Below the pieces are notes generated by a model that was not told the DNA's origin, searched no databases, and saw nothing but the letters and a program-made list of their open reading frames with translations. Of a stretch of 52,749 nt of DNA, positions 18,879 to 26,802 are shown in pieces. How positions within the stretch are numbered: position 1 is the first letter of the stretch; the number at the start of each line of letters is the position of its first letter. The DNA is from Gammaproteobacteria bacterium (GTDB lineage Bacteria > Pseudomonadota > Gammaproteobacteria > Magnimaribacterales > TMED112): contig NZGL01000012.1 of assembly GCA_002690945.1 (NCBI GenBank), forward strand, positions 1-52,749, given 5' to 3'. Position numbers and translations under genes: made by a program.

Positions 18879-19627
18879 ATAAATTAGTTTTAGTATCTGG
18901 AGCAGGAAGAGGATTAGGTGCATCTATAGCTGAATCCTTCATAGAGTCTGGCTATAGGGTTGCAATTAACTATTCTAGCAGCAAAGAAAAAGCAGAAGAG
19001 CTCTCTGCTAGATTAGGAGACTCTGCAGAATCATTTAAAGCAGACATAAGAGATGCAGACCAAGTATTAGGTATGTGCGATGAGATACACTCCCACTTTG
19101 GTGTTTATCCTGCCGTGTTAATTAATAATGCTATGGCCAATTATGTTTTTAATGGAGATTTAAGAAAAAAGGCAGAAGAGATAAGTTGGAAAGAAATGCA
19201 AGATCATATTGATGTGACAATCAAAGGATCTCTTAACTTAATACAGACTCTTGTCCCCAAAATGAAAGAAGAAAAATTTGGCAGAGTTATTAATATTGGA
19301 ACGAATTTAGTTCAAAATCCAGTAGTTCCTTATCATGACTATACCATTGCTAAAGGAGGCCTTTTAGCATTGACGAGGACCTTTGCTAAAGACCTTGGAC
19401 AGTATGGAATTACAGTAAATATGGTTTCTGGTGGACTTTTAAAAGTGACTGATGCAAGTGCAGCAACTCCAGATGAAGTTTTCGAAGCTATTGCTCAAAT
19501 GACACCTCTTCAGAAAGTAACTACAGTAAAAGATCTTGCAGATGCAGTAGTATTTTTTGCTTCAGATGCTTCTCGTGCTATTACAGGGCAAAATCTTACT
19601 GTTGATGGGGGTTTAACATTTAATTAA
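18875..19627 (+). CDS. SDR-family oxidoreductase (FabG-like)
   Basis: Short-chain dehydrogenase/reductase of 250 residues. The cofactor loop SGAGRGLG is at 8-15, the catalytic pair is Y156 and K160 (YTIAK), and the C-terminal TGQNLTVDGG is typical of FabG-type reductases. It is the last gene of the tkt operon and overlaps acs by four bases. Substrate is not predictable from sequence; 3-oxoacyl reductase activity or reduction of another ketone is possible. A 9-bp hairpin follows two bases after the stop. Confidence 0.9.
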   Translation: MNKLVLVSGAGRGLGASIAESFIESGYRVAINYSSSKEKAEELSARLGDSAESFKADIRDADQVLGMCDEIHSHFGVYPAVLINNAMANYVFNGDLRKKAEEISWKEMQDHIDVTIKGSLNLIQTLVPKMKEEKFGRVINIGTNLVQNPVVPYHDYTIAKGGLLALTRTFAKDLGQYGITVNMVSGGLLKVTDASAATPDEVFEAIAQMTPLQKVTTVKDLADAVVFFASDASRAITGQNLTVDGGLTFN

Positions 19628-19628
19628 C

Positions 19629-19654
19629 TAATGCAGGTGAGGTATCCTGCATTA
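19629..19654 (+). terminator. Hairpin after the carbon operon
   Basis: Perfect 9-bp stem TAATGCAGG (19629-19637) with CCTGCATTA (19646-19654) and an 8-base loop. It begins two bases after the SDR stop. There is no T-run directly after it; T-rich tracts occur only from 19701 onward. It could stabilise the mRNA 3' end or act as a Rho-assisted end. Confidence 0.4.
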
Positions 19655-19728
19655 ATCAAAACTCTAAGATCTTAAAAAGCCTTCGATAGAACTTAGCTAA
19701 TTTTTTTTGGCCCTTTTTAATTTGTTTT

Positions 19729-20100
19729 TTAACACTCATCTCTTAATAAATTAGTAATTTCTCTATATTTATTAGATCTTGCATAAGCTAATTTCATGCG
19801 ACAGGTCTTTAAATTATTAATATCACCATTTTCTTGATATTGGAAAGCATCAAACAATAAGCCAAATATAGAAACATCTTCATAAGGGCTGGATAAAGAG
19901 TCCTTAATATAAATAGTAAGATTACCATCAGCAGAAGTAGTTAAACATCCAGCTGAGGAAATCGGGCATCTTGAATAGACAGAATGATCATCTGTAATCA
20001 ATTTCACGCCATCAAGCTCATCGAATAATGAAGATTTACTTACCTGAGACGATAGGTCTAAAGTAAGTAAAGATAAGATTATTAAATATGTGTATTTCAT
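19729..20100 (-). CDS. Small secreted four-cysteine protein, unknown
   Basis: A 123-residue protein I do not recognise. The N-terminus KYTYLIILSLLTLDLSSQVS looks like a signal peptide, so it is probably periplasmic or exported. The mature part holds four cysteines, C45, C52, C100 and C123 (the last residue), enough for two disulfide bonds. No membrane segment follows the signal. It is a single-gene unit with its own near-consensus sigma-70 promoter at 20138-20166 and tandem repeats in the leader. The start ATG is at 20098-20100, preceded by the purine-rich AAGAAAGAG. The tight promoter suggests real expression. Confidence 0.7.
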   Translation of the reverse strand: MKYTYLIILSLLTLDLSSQVSKSSLFDELDGVKLITDDHSVYSRCPISSAGCLTTSADGNLTIYIKDSLSSPYEDVSIFGLLFDAFQYQENGDINNLKTCRMKLAYARSNKYREITNLLRDEC

Positions 20101-20112
20101 TTCTCTTTCTTA

Positions 20113-20133
20113 TGTCACACAATTGTCACACAA
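20113..20133 (-). repeat. Tandem 10-base direct repeat in leader/promoter
   Basis: TGTCACACAA occurs twice (20113-20122 and 20124-20133 on the plus strand) with an 11-base period, about one helical turn. It sits just downstream of the -10 box of the secreted orphan gene, around its predicted transcription start, which fits an operator. No regulator can be named. Confidence 0.5.
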
Positions 20134-20137
20134 AAGT

Positions 20138-20166
20138 AATATATTTGTTTCAATATAAGTTGTCAA
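20138..20166 (-). promoter_or_regulatory. Near-consensus sigma-70 promoter
   Basis: On the minus strand TTGACA (20161-20166) is followed after exactly 17 bases by TATATT (20138-20143). This is the best full promoter seen in the window. The predicted start is near 20131, giving a leader of about 31 bases before the ATG at 20100. Confidence 0.65.
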
Positions 20167-20192
20167 GAAATTTACATGAGAATGATTAATTT

Positions 20193-20309
20193 TTAATCAA
20201 TCTTTATTTTTTTATTCTTTCTAGAGTACTTTGTTTTATCGGGCTTAACGCGGGTTCTGTATTTTGGAGTTTTAAGATCTTTAGCTAAAGGATTACGCTT
20301 TTTTTCCAT
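20193..20309 (-). CDS. ArfA-like ribosome rescue mini-protein
   Basis: A 38-residue basic open frame, ATG at 20307-20309 and TAA at 20193-20195. It overlaps the end of tatC by 17 bases. The stretch NPLAKDLKTPKYRTRV, followed by KPDKTKYSRKNKK, aligns by eye with the ArfA pattern (N..L...P.FR.RV...K....Y.RK.K), the factor that recruits RF2 to ribosomes stalled on truncated mRNAs. It is shorter than E. coli ArfA (about 55 active residues). A 6-bp AT-rich hairpin (20183-20199) spans the stop codon. Eleven of 38 residues are lysine, fitting an RNA or ribosome binder. Gene likely, function inferred. Confidence 0.6.
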   Translation of the reverse strand: MEKKRNPLAKDLKTPKYRTRVKPDKTKYSRKNKKIKID

Positions 20310-20994
20310 TACTAAATAATAAACCCAGTTCAAAAAGAATGTACATAGGAACAGCTAACATAAATTGTGAAATAACATCTGGTGGTGTAAATATAGCTCC
20401 AAAGACAAAACAGACAACTAAAAATATACCTCTTAAGTCTTTTAACTTATTCTTTTCTACTATATTAAGTCTTACTATGGCATTTACTAAAATTGGTATT
20501 TGAAAAGCAAAACCAAAAGCTAAAATAAGGGTCAAAACAAAATTTAAGAACTTTGATATATCAGTAGTTATATTTATTGATTCAGGCCCTACTGACTGAA
20601 AGAAGTTAAACACATTAGGCAGCACCAAAAAGCTACAAAAAAGTAGCCCTAAAAAAAATAGCAGAGTCCCCAGTATTGTGCGAGAGAAAATAATTCCTTT
20701 TTCATTCTTATAAAGACCCGGAGCCATGAATGCTAATGCTTGATATAAGAAAAAAGGTATTGAGACTAATAAAGCTAAAAATCCAGCTAATCTTAAAGGT
20801 ACGATAAAAGGTGATGCAACTTCTATAGCAACAAGCTCAATATCTGAAATACCACTTAGTAGTGTTACAAGAAAATCAAACAAGAAATTATTGAATGGAT
20901 ATATGCATGCAAAAGCAACGATGAAAAATACTAAACAGTAAATTGCCCTAGACCTTAATTCACTGAAATGTGAAAAAAGATTATCTTTGCTCAT
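20293..20994 (-). CDS. tatC: Sec-independent translocase subunit TatC
   Basis: Six-helix inner-membrane receptor for twin-arginine signal peptides. The protein is 233 residues, slightly shorter than E. coli TatC. The N-terminal LFSHFSELRSRAI is the conserved cytoplasmic segment (HLxELRxR), and a series of strongly hydrophobic helices follows, including the ILVNAIVRLNIV region. The start ATG 20992-20994 lies inside the end of tatB. Gene order ubiE-ubiB-tatA-tatB-tatC matches E. coli. tatD does not follow; an ArfA-like mini-gene takes its place. Confidence 0.95.
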   Translation of the reverse strand: MSKDNLFSHFSELRSRAIYCLVFFIVAFACIYPFNNFLFDFLVTLLSGISDIELVAIEVASPFIVPLRLAGFLALLVSIPFFLYQALAFMAPGLYKNEKGIIFSRTILGTLLFFLGLLFCSFLVLPNVFNFFQSVGPESINITTDISKFLNFVLTLILAFGFAFQIPILVNAIVRLNIVEKNKLKDLRGIFLVVCFVFGAIFTPPDVISQFMLAVPMYILFELGLLFSNGKKA

Positions 20995-21223
20995 TTTTAC
21001 CTTTAGAAAACTCTTTCATTTTTTCTTCATTAAAAATGTCTTGTTTTAGCTCTTCAATTTTCAGCTCTTTTTTAAGTTCTTCTTTAGTTGTAGAAAGTGT
21101 ATCTTGCGTATGGACAAAAAATTTTAAAAAACTTTTTAAATAATGCTGAATATTTTCTGGTTTAACAGAAAACAATATAACTAGAGTTAAGACTAGAAGC
21201 TCAGGAATCCCTATCTGGATCAT
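20981..21223 (-). CDS. tatB: Twin-arginine translocase subunit TatB
   Basis: Membrane-anchored partner of TatC in substrate binding. The protein is 80 residues, short for TatB. It has one N-terminal transmembrane helix ([17 protein letters not shown]), the conserved acidic residue E8 after IGIP, a hinge and an amphipathic helix, then a charged tail rich in lysine and glutamate. The hinge reads VKPENI in place of the usual LGPxRLP. The identification rests on this layout and on the position between tatA and tatC. It overlaps tatA by 23 bases and tatC by 14 bases. Confidence 0.88.
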   Translation of the reverse strand: MIQIGIPELLVLTLVILFSVKPENIQHYLKSFLKFFVHTQDTLSTTKEELKKELKIEELKQDIFNEEKMKEFSKGKNEQR

Positions 21224-21359
21224 TGTCTTCTTTCATTTCTTTTTTGAAACCTTTTAATGATTTTCCTATATCAGAGCCTAGTGTTTTTATTCTTTTTGCA
21301 CCAAAAACTAATAAAACTATTAAAAGTACAATTAATATTTGCCACCAACTTATTCCCAT
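21201..21359 (-). CDS. tatA: Twin-arginine translocase subunit TatA
   Basis: Pore-forming Tat subunit. It is 52 residues, ATG 21357-21359 and TGA 21201-21203. It begins [20 protein letters not shown], the typical TatA membrane helix, followed by the [20 protein letters not shown] amphipathic helix and a short acidic tail. The start overlaps the ubiB stop as TAATG, and the end overlaps tatB. E. coli TatA is about 89 residues, so the tail is strongly shortened, consistent with a streamlined genome. Confidence 0.93.
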   Translation of the reverse strand: MGISWWQILIVLLIVLLVFGAKRIKTLGSDIGKSLKGFKKEMKEDNDPDRDS

Positions 21360-22747
21360 TATTTTTCTCCAAAATCTTCTGAAAACTGATCTTTAGTTTC
21401 TTCAATTTTCTTTAAAATCATGTATGTAAGTATATGTTTTTTTGCTACAAGATACCTAATCAAACCTTTTACACTGTATTTTTCATTGATCCAGTTATCA
21501 ATGAAGGGTTTTGATACTGACCAAAAATCTAATTCTGGATAAATTTGTCTGCCCATTCCTTCAATGTGTATTAATGTCTTAACAAGCAATAACAAATCCT
21601 GGTCTAAATATAAATTAAAGGGTTTCATTGCATCAAAAAGACTAAGAAGCAGCTCACCAAAAAGAATTTCCGCTAAAGGTTTATCTAATAAGCGCTCACA
21701 ATGTGCTCGTAAAACAGATTCAAGTTCTTCTGTTTTAGTATTCTCTGCAACCCACTCTGCATATATAAATAATTGTGCTAAAGAAAAGAAATCTCTCTCA
21801 ACTAAACAAGAAATCATTTGTGCAATCAGTATTTGATTAGATTCAGTTACAGAGCCACATATTGCATAATCCACTGCAAAATAATAAGGATTCTCATGAT
21901 CGGTTTTTGCAGCAAATATATTTCCTGGATGCATATCTGCATGGAAGAAATTATCTGTAAATACCTGCTTTAAAAATATTTTTACTCCGTTCTCAGATAG
22001 TTTCTTAAGATTTAAATTGTAATCTTTAAGTTCTTTTACATCTGTAATTGGAATTCCATCAATATATTCCATTACGAGAATTCTTTTTGTTGTAAATTCA
22101 TCCTCTATCCTAGGTACATATAGAAGTTCATTACCATCAAAGTTTTCGAATGTTTTTTTTGCGTTTGCTGCTTCAATACGGAAATCCAATTCGTTTTTTA
22201 TTATTTTTTCGTAACTATTTAGCAATTCATCCAAATTTACTCTTGGATAACCTTTATATATAAAACGCAAAAAACGAATGCCTAGTCGTAGAGCTTTAAT
22301 GTCTTTGTCAATTAGATTTAACAGGCCTGGCTTTTGAACCTTAATCACGAGATCTTTATCATTTATTTTTAATCTATGTACTTGCGCGAGTGAAGCAGAA
22401 GCAACTGGTTTCTGAGCAACATTTTCAAGAACTGTTTTTGCTCTTGATCCTAAACCTTCATTTATTTCATCACTTATATAATTGAAATCTATAGGCTCAC
22501 AATTATCAGTTAGGTTTCTAAGTTCTTTAGCAAGCTCTAATGATATAAGATCAGTTCTTGTTGAAATTAATTGGCCAAGCTTGATAAAGAATGGACCTAA
22601 ATTTTCTAAGGCTTCTTTAAAATTTTTTTCAATATTGCTCGGTTTTGTTAAAGGCTTAACTAATGGATTGAAATTATCGATAAATAAATAGAATATGCCG
22701 GATTTCCTTAGGCGTAAAAATATCTGTATAAGTCTAAAGATGTTCAT
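21359..22747 (-). CDS. ubiB: Ubiquinone biosynthesis protein UbiB (atypical ABC1 kinase)
   Basis: ABC1/ADCK-type ATPase that supports the ubiquinone biosynthesis complex. The protein is 462 residues, compared with about 546 in E. coli. The family's KxGQ motif is KLGQ at 56-59, ASLAQVHRL follows near 127, and the [10 protein letters not shown] catalytic loop is near 271-280 with VDYAICG as the metal-binding segment. The C-terminal part that carries two transmembrane helices in E. coli UbiB is missing; the protein ends in a charged tail shortly after the region matching LDLWKTAKPF. It overlaps ubiE by four bases with no ubiJ between. Confidence 0.94.
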   Translation of the reverse strand: MNIFRLIQIFLRLRKSGIFYLFIDNFNPLVKPLTKPSNIEKNFKEALENLGPFFIKLGQLISTRTDLISLELAKELRNLTDNCEPIDFNYISDEINEGLGSRAKTVLENVAQKPVASASLAQVHRLKINDKDLVIKVQKPGLLNLIDKDIKALRLGIRFLRFIYKGYPRVNLDELLNSYEKIIKNELDFRIEAANAKKTFENFDGNELLYVPRIEDEFTTKRILVMEYIDGIPITDVKELKDYNLNLKKLSENGVKIFLKQVFTDNFFHADMHPGNIFAAKTDHENPYYFAVDYAICGSVTESNQILIAQMISCLVERDFFSLAQLFIYAEWVAENTKTEELESVLRAHCERLLDKPLAEILFGELLLSLFDAMKPFNLYLDQDLLLLVKTLIHIEGMGRQIYPELDFWSVSKPFIDNWINEKYSVKGLIRYLVAKKHILTYMILKKIEETKDQFSEDFGEK

Positions 22748-23493
22748 TTAGTGCCTTTGTGTATTGCAACTACACCTTTAAATAAATTGTTGTAATCTGC
22801 ATTAGTGAAACCACAATCCTTCATCATTGTCAGTATTTGTTCTTGCGACTCATGAGTTTTTATAGATTTAACAAGATAGTCATAACTTTCCCTATCATTA
22901 GAGATTAGCTCTCCAATTTTTGGGATGATATTAAAATTATAGGCATCATAGACTCTAGAAAATACATCACCTTTGGTTTTTGAAAATTCTAAAATTTGAA
23001 GATTGCCTCCAGCTTTTAATACCCTTCTAATTTCAGTAAGAGCCTTTTTTTTATCAGAAAAATTTCTAAAACCAAAAGATATAAATGCTTGATCAAAAAA
23101 GTTATCTTCATAAGGAAGTTTTTCAGCACTACTGACATCAAAATTACATTTGTTAAAAAACCCTTCATTTAAAGAACGCTCTTTCGCTTTTTCAACCATT
23201 TCATTGTTTTGATCACAGACATACACTGTTTTACCAGATACTTTATCAGCTACCTTTTTGGCTATATCTCCAGTACCGGCAGCAAGATCGAGAATAATTT
23301 CATTTTCTTTTATGTTGGCTGAATCCACAAAGAGCTTTTTCCAAATTCTATGCATTCCGAGAGACATTAGGTCATTCATAAGATCATAGTTTTCAGATAC
23401 TTTAGAAAAAATATCTTCTACACCATCTTTTTTTGATTCTTTGGAGACTTTTTCATCACCAAAATAGACTTTTTCATTATCTTTGACGCTCAT
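22744..23493 (-). CDS. ubiE: Ubiquinone/menaquinone methyltransferase UbiE
   Basis: S-adenosylmethionine C-methyltransferase of ubiquinone synthesis. The protein is 249 residues. The SAM loop LDLAAGTGD is at 69-77, and the family signatures FGFRNFSDKKKALTEIRRVL and LEFSKTK are present. The start is ATG 23491-23493. AATAAT or TAATAC boxes on the minus strand at 23497-23504 lie about seven bases upstream, so the transcript may be nearly leaderless. It leads the operon ubiE-ubiB-tatABC. Confidence 0.96.
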   Translation of the reverse strand: MSVKDNEKVYFGDEKVSKESKKDGVEDIFSKVSENYDLMNDLMSLGMHRIWKKLFVDSANIKENEIILDLAAGTGDIAKKVADKVSGKTVYVCDQNNEMVEKAKERSLNEGFFNKCNFDVSSAEKLPYEDNFFDQAFISFGFRNFSDKKKALTEIRRVLKAGGNLQILEFSKTKGDVFSRVYDAYNFNIIPKIGELISNDRESYDYLVKSIKTHESQEQILTMMKDCGFTNADYNNLFKGVVAIHKGTK

Positions 23494-23526
23494 ATAGTAT
23501 TATTGTGTTGAGTAGAAAAAGTATAA

Positions 23527-24063
23527 ATGACAAATTTAAATTTACTAGCTTGGATAGACTTAGAAATGACAGGACTTGATCCTGATAAACACCATATTAT
23601 CGAAATAGCTAGCTTGGTAACTGATTCTGATCTAAATGTAGTTGAAGAAGGCCCTGAGATTGTAATATCTCAACCATCTGAAGTATTAGAGCTAATGAAT
23701 GAATGGAATGTTAACCAACATACATCCACAGGGCTTTTAGAGAAAATTAAATCTAGCAGCATTCTGATAAATCAAGCAGAAAAAGATACCTTGAATTTTT
23801 TCCAAAAACATATAAAACAACATAAATCACCTCTTTGTGGCAGTACAGTTTCTCATGATAGAAGGTTTTTAATTAAACACATGCCTAAACTAGCTAGTCA
23901 TTTTCATTACAGACATATTGATGTCAGTTCATTTAAAGAAGTAGTGAAAAGGTGGTATCCAGAAGCAGAAGAGTTTGAGAAAAAAGGATCTCATAGAGCT
24001 ATGGACGATATTAAAGAGTCTGTTGACGAGCTTAAATTTTATAGAAAAAAGTTCTTTAAGTAA
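23527..24063 (+). CDS. orn: Oligoribonuclease
   Basis: 3'-5' exoribonuclease of the DEDDh family that degrades di- to pentanucleotides and is essential in many gammaproteobacteria. The protein is 178 residues, the usual length. The first motif DLEMTGLD has D11 and E13; SHDRRFL is the second motif; HRAMDDIKES the third with its histidine. The ATG at 23527 follows TATAA directly. It probably leads the run orn-miaB-ybeZ-ybeY-ybeX-lnt; miaB begins 15 bases after its stop. Confidence 0.97.
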   Translation: MTNLNLLAWIDLEMTGLDPDKHHIIEIASLVTDSDLNVVEEGPEIVISQPSEVLELMNEWNVNQHTSTGLLEKIKSSSILINQAEKDTLNFFQKHIKQHKSPLCGSTVSHDRRFLIKHMPKLASHFHYRHIDVSSFKEVVKRWYPEAEEFEKKGSHRAMDDIKESVDELKFYRKKFFK

Positions 24064-24078
24064 TAAACTATTAAACAA

Positions 24079-25404
24079 ATGGCAAAGAAATTATATATAA
24101 AGACACATGGTTGTCAGATGAATGAGTATGATTCAGCAAAAATGCTTGATCTTCTACAAATCGAAGAAAAATTTGAAATAGCTGAGACCGAAGAGCAAGC
24201 AGATCTATTAATATTAAATACCTGCTCAATAAGAGAAAAAGCTCAAGAAAGGGTCTTTCATCAAATTGGAAGATGGAGAAAGATTAAAGATAAGAAGCCT
24301 GATTTGAAAATTGCAATTGGTGGGTGTGTTGCATCTCAAGAAGGAAAAGAGATAGTAAAGCGTGCTCCATCTGTCGATATTGTATTTGGACCACAGACAT
24401 TACATAAACTTCCTGAACTTTATAAGAAAAAAGGTAAGACCAAATCGGCCCAAATAGATATTTCGTTTCCAAAATTAGAAAAATTTGATCATTTGCCAAC
24501 ACCAGATCATGGAGAACCTTCTTCATTCGTATCTGTTATGGAAGGTTGTAATAAGTATTGCTCATTCTGTGTAGTGCCACATACTAGAGGACATGAAGTC
24601 TCAAGAGATATTGATCATATTCTGAATGAAGTATCAATTTTAGCTGATAAAGGGACAAAGGAAATTCATTACTTAGGTCAGAACGTCAATAACTTTAAAG
24701 GTTTATATAAAAATGAAAAGTCATCATTGGCTAAATTAATTAAATTAACATCAAAAATAGAAAATATAAAAAGAATTAGATTTACAACTAGCCATCCGCA
24801 TGAATTTAAGGATGATTTAGTAGAAGCTTATGACAAAGTCCCTGAATTAGTTAGCCATGTACATTTACCAGTGCAAAGCGGTTCAGATCGAATACTTGAA
24901 TTAATGAGAAGAAGATACAACATAGAAAAATATCTTAGCTTAGTAGAACGAATAAAATCTATAAGACCAGAAATGAGTTTCTCTTCTGATTTTATAGTTG
25001 GATTTCCTGGAGAAACGAAAGAAGATTTTGCTAAAACTATGGATATTGTTAATGAGGTAAAGTTTGATGAGTCATTTAGTTTTATTTATAGTCCAAGACC
25101 AAATACACCTGCTTCTGATATGTCTGATGATGTGAGCCCTGAAGAAAAGAAAGAACGACTAGACATTTTGCAGTCAAGATTAAGCCAGTTTTCTTTTGGC
25201 TATAGCAGGAAGATGGTCGGGACAATACAAAATTGCTTAGTTATGGGCCAATCAAAAAGAGACCCTGGACAGTTACAAGCTAGAACAATCTGTAACAGAG
25301 TAGTAAATTTTGCATATGACGGTATTGATTTAGTTGGACAATTGATTAATATTCGAATTGATGATGCTTTACCAAATTGTCTTAGAGGAACTTTACAGAA
25401 CTAA
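24079..25404 (+). CDS. miaB: tRNA-2-methylthio-N6-dimethylallyladenosine synthase
   Basis: Radical SAM methylthiotransferase that completes ms2i6A at position 37 of tRNAs reading U-starting codons. The protein is 441 residues. The N-terminal MTTase domain has C12, C49 and C83 for its own 4Fe-4S cluster. The radical SAM cluster is C157, C161 and C164 (CNKYCSFC). A C-terminal TRAM domain ends the protein. The YLGQNVNNFKG and LPVQSGSDRIL segments are conserved in MiaB. ybeZ begins five bases after its stop, the same order as E. coli miaB-ybeZYX-lnt. Confidence 0.97.
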   Translation: MAKKLYIKTHGCQMNEYDSAKMLDLLQIEEKFEIAETEEQADLLILNTCSIREKAQERVFHQIGRWRKIKDKKPDLKIAIGGCVASQEGKEIVKRAPSVDIVFGPQTLHKLPELYKKKGKTKSAQIDISFPKLEKFDHLPTPDHGEPSSFVSVMEGCNKYCSFCVVPHTRGHEVSRDIDHILNEVSILADKGTKEIHYLGQNVNNFKGLYKNEKSSLAKLIKLTSKIENIKRIRFTTSHPHEFKDDLVEAYDKVPELVSHVHLPVQSGSDRILELMRRRYNIEKYLSLVERIKSIRPEMSFSSDFIVGFPGETKEDFAKTMDIVNEVKFDESFSFIYSPRPNTPASDMSDDVSPEEKKERLDILQSRLSQFSFGYSRKMVGTIQNCLVMGQSKRDPGQLQARTICNRVVNFAYDGIDLVGQLINIRIDDALPNCLRGTLQN

Positions 25405-25409
25405 AAACA

Positions 25410-26354
25410 TTGTTTAATTATCAGCTAAATTTTCCTAATCTTCCGCCAGAAAGACTGATGCTCTTATGTGGAGAGCTTAATAAAAACCTCAAACAGATTG
25501 AAAAAGCTTTGAAAATTAAAGTTTCACAAAATGGCACAGAATTTAATCTTTCAGGCAAAGAAGAAGATGTACATATAGGTATCTCAGCTATCTATGACTT
25601 AAAACAAAAGTTAGAAACTAATTCAGTAATAACTTCTGATGTTGTTCACTTAAGTTTACATACTGCAAAATTCTCTGATCAGGAAGCAGTGGGTGGTGAT
25701 GGTCTGCAAATTAAAACACCTAGAGTTTTAGTAACAGCACGTGGAAAAAACCAAAATGATTATTTAAACAATATTATGACTAATGATCTTACATTTGGCG
25801 TAGGTCCATCTGGCACAGGAAAAACTTTCTTAGCTGTTGCCGCAGCTGTAGATGATTTGATTAAAGAACAAATTAGAAAAATAGTTCTAGTAAGGCCAGC
25901 AGTAGAAGCAGGAGAAAGGCTTGGATTCCTTCCTGGAGATTTAAGCTCAAAAATAGATCCATATTTAAGACCACTCTATGATGCTTTACATGACATGCTA
26001 GGAGCAGAGAGAGTAAATAGATTAGTTGAAAGAGACATAATAGAGATAGCTCCTCTTGCATACATGAGGGGAAGAACTTTAAGGGAAGCTTTTATAATCA
26101 TGGACGAGGGCCAGAATACCACTATTGAACAGATGAAAATGTTTTTAACTAGACTAGGTTTTGGCTCAAAAGCTGTGGTAAATGGAGACTTAAGTCAAAT
26201 TGATTTACCTAAAAGCAATACCTCGGGATTAAAGCATGCAATTGAAGTTTTAAAAAATGTTGATTCAATCAAATTTACAAAATTTGGAGCAAAAGATGTA
26301 GTGCGCCATTCACTAGTTCAAGAAATAGTTGAAGCTTATGATAATTTCGAATGA
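25410..26354 (+). CDS. ybeZ: PhoH-like ATPase YbeZ
   Basis: PhoH-family nucleotide-binding protein linked to rRNA maturation with YbeY. The protein is 314 residues with a P-loop GPSGTGKT at 132-139, the segment RPAVEAGERLGFLPGD, and the Walker B IIMDEGQNTT. The start is TTG at 25410, five bases after miaB; its first residues FNYQLNFPNLPPERL fit the family N-terminus. Its end overlaps ybeY. Confidence 0.95.
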   Translation: MFNYQLNFPNLPPERLMLLCGELNKNLKQIEKALKIKVSQNGTEFNLSGKEEDVHIGISAIYDLKQKLETNSVITSDVVHLSLHTAKFSDQEAVGGDGLQIKTPRVLVTARGKNQNDYLNNIMTNDLTFGVGPSGTGKTFLAVAAAVDDLIKEQIRKIVLVRPAVEAGERLGFLPGDLSSKIDPYLRPLYDALHDMLGAERVNRLVERDIIEIAPLAYMRGRTLREAFIIMDEGQNTTIEQMKMFLTRLGFGSKAVVNGDLSQIDLPKSNTSGLKHAIEVLKNVDSIKFTKFGAKDVVRHSLVQEIVEAYDNFE

Positions 26355-26802
26355 TGCTATAAACATTGAGATTTTTAATACTCCTAAATTAGTAGATGAC
26401 TACAATAAAGAAATAAAGTCTTCAATAAATGAATTTGTACAAGCATTTAAAATAACTGAGGTTAAGTTAGATATAAGTTTTTGTAGCAAAGATGAAATCA
26501 AGGATCTAAATAAAAAATTCCGTAATAAAGAAGCACCTACAAATGTATTGTCTTTTCCAGATATAGCTTTTCAGGGAATTAGAAAGAATTGTATGGGGGA
26601 AATAATAATATCTATGGATGTTATAGAAGAAGAAGTTTTAGACACTTCTAAAAGGGAAATTGATCATCTTATCCACCTCTTAATACATTCAATGCTACAC
26701 CTTTTAGGCTACAAGCATGACCTAGAAAATGATGCTATATTAATGGAAAGAAAAGAAATTGAATTTTTATCAAAAATTGGCATACAAAATCCATATAAAT
26801 AA
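26338..26802 (+). CDS. ybeY: Endoribonuclease YbeY
   Basis: Zinc-dependent single-strand RNase used in 16S rRNA 3' maturation and ribosome quality control. The protein is 154 residues from ATG 26338. A TTG at 26329 would add three residues, but ATG is the more usual choice. The zinc motif reads HSMLHLLGYKH, with H117, H121 and H127; the usual HGxLHLxGyDH glycine and aspartate are replaced by serine and lysine, while the three histidines are kept. It overlaps ybeZ by 17 bases, and its stop shares a base with the ybeX ATG. Confidence 0.93.
   Translation: MIISNDAINIEIFNTPKLVDDYNKEIKSSINEFVQAFKITEVKLDISFCSKDEIKDLNKKFRNKEAPTNVLSFPDIAFQGIRKNCMGEIIISMDVIEEEVLDTSKREIDHLIHLLIHSMLHLLGYKHDLENDAILMERKEIEFLSKIGIQNPYK

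Noticed and set aside
19693-19730. T-rich tract after TTAGCTAA as an intrinsic terminator
   Set aside because: The palindrome has no loop and only A-T rich pairs; no stable stem precedes the T-run.
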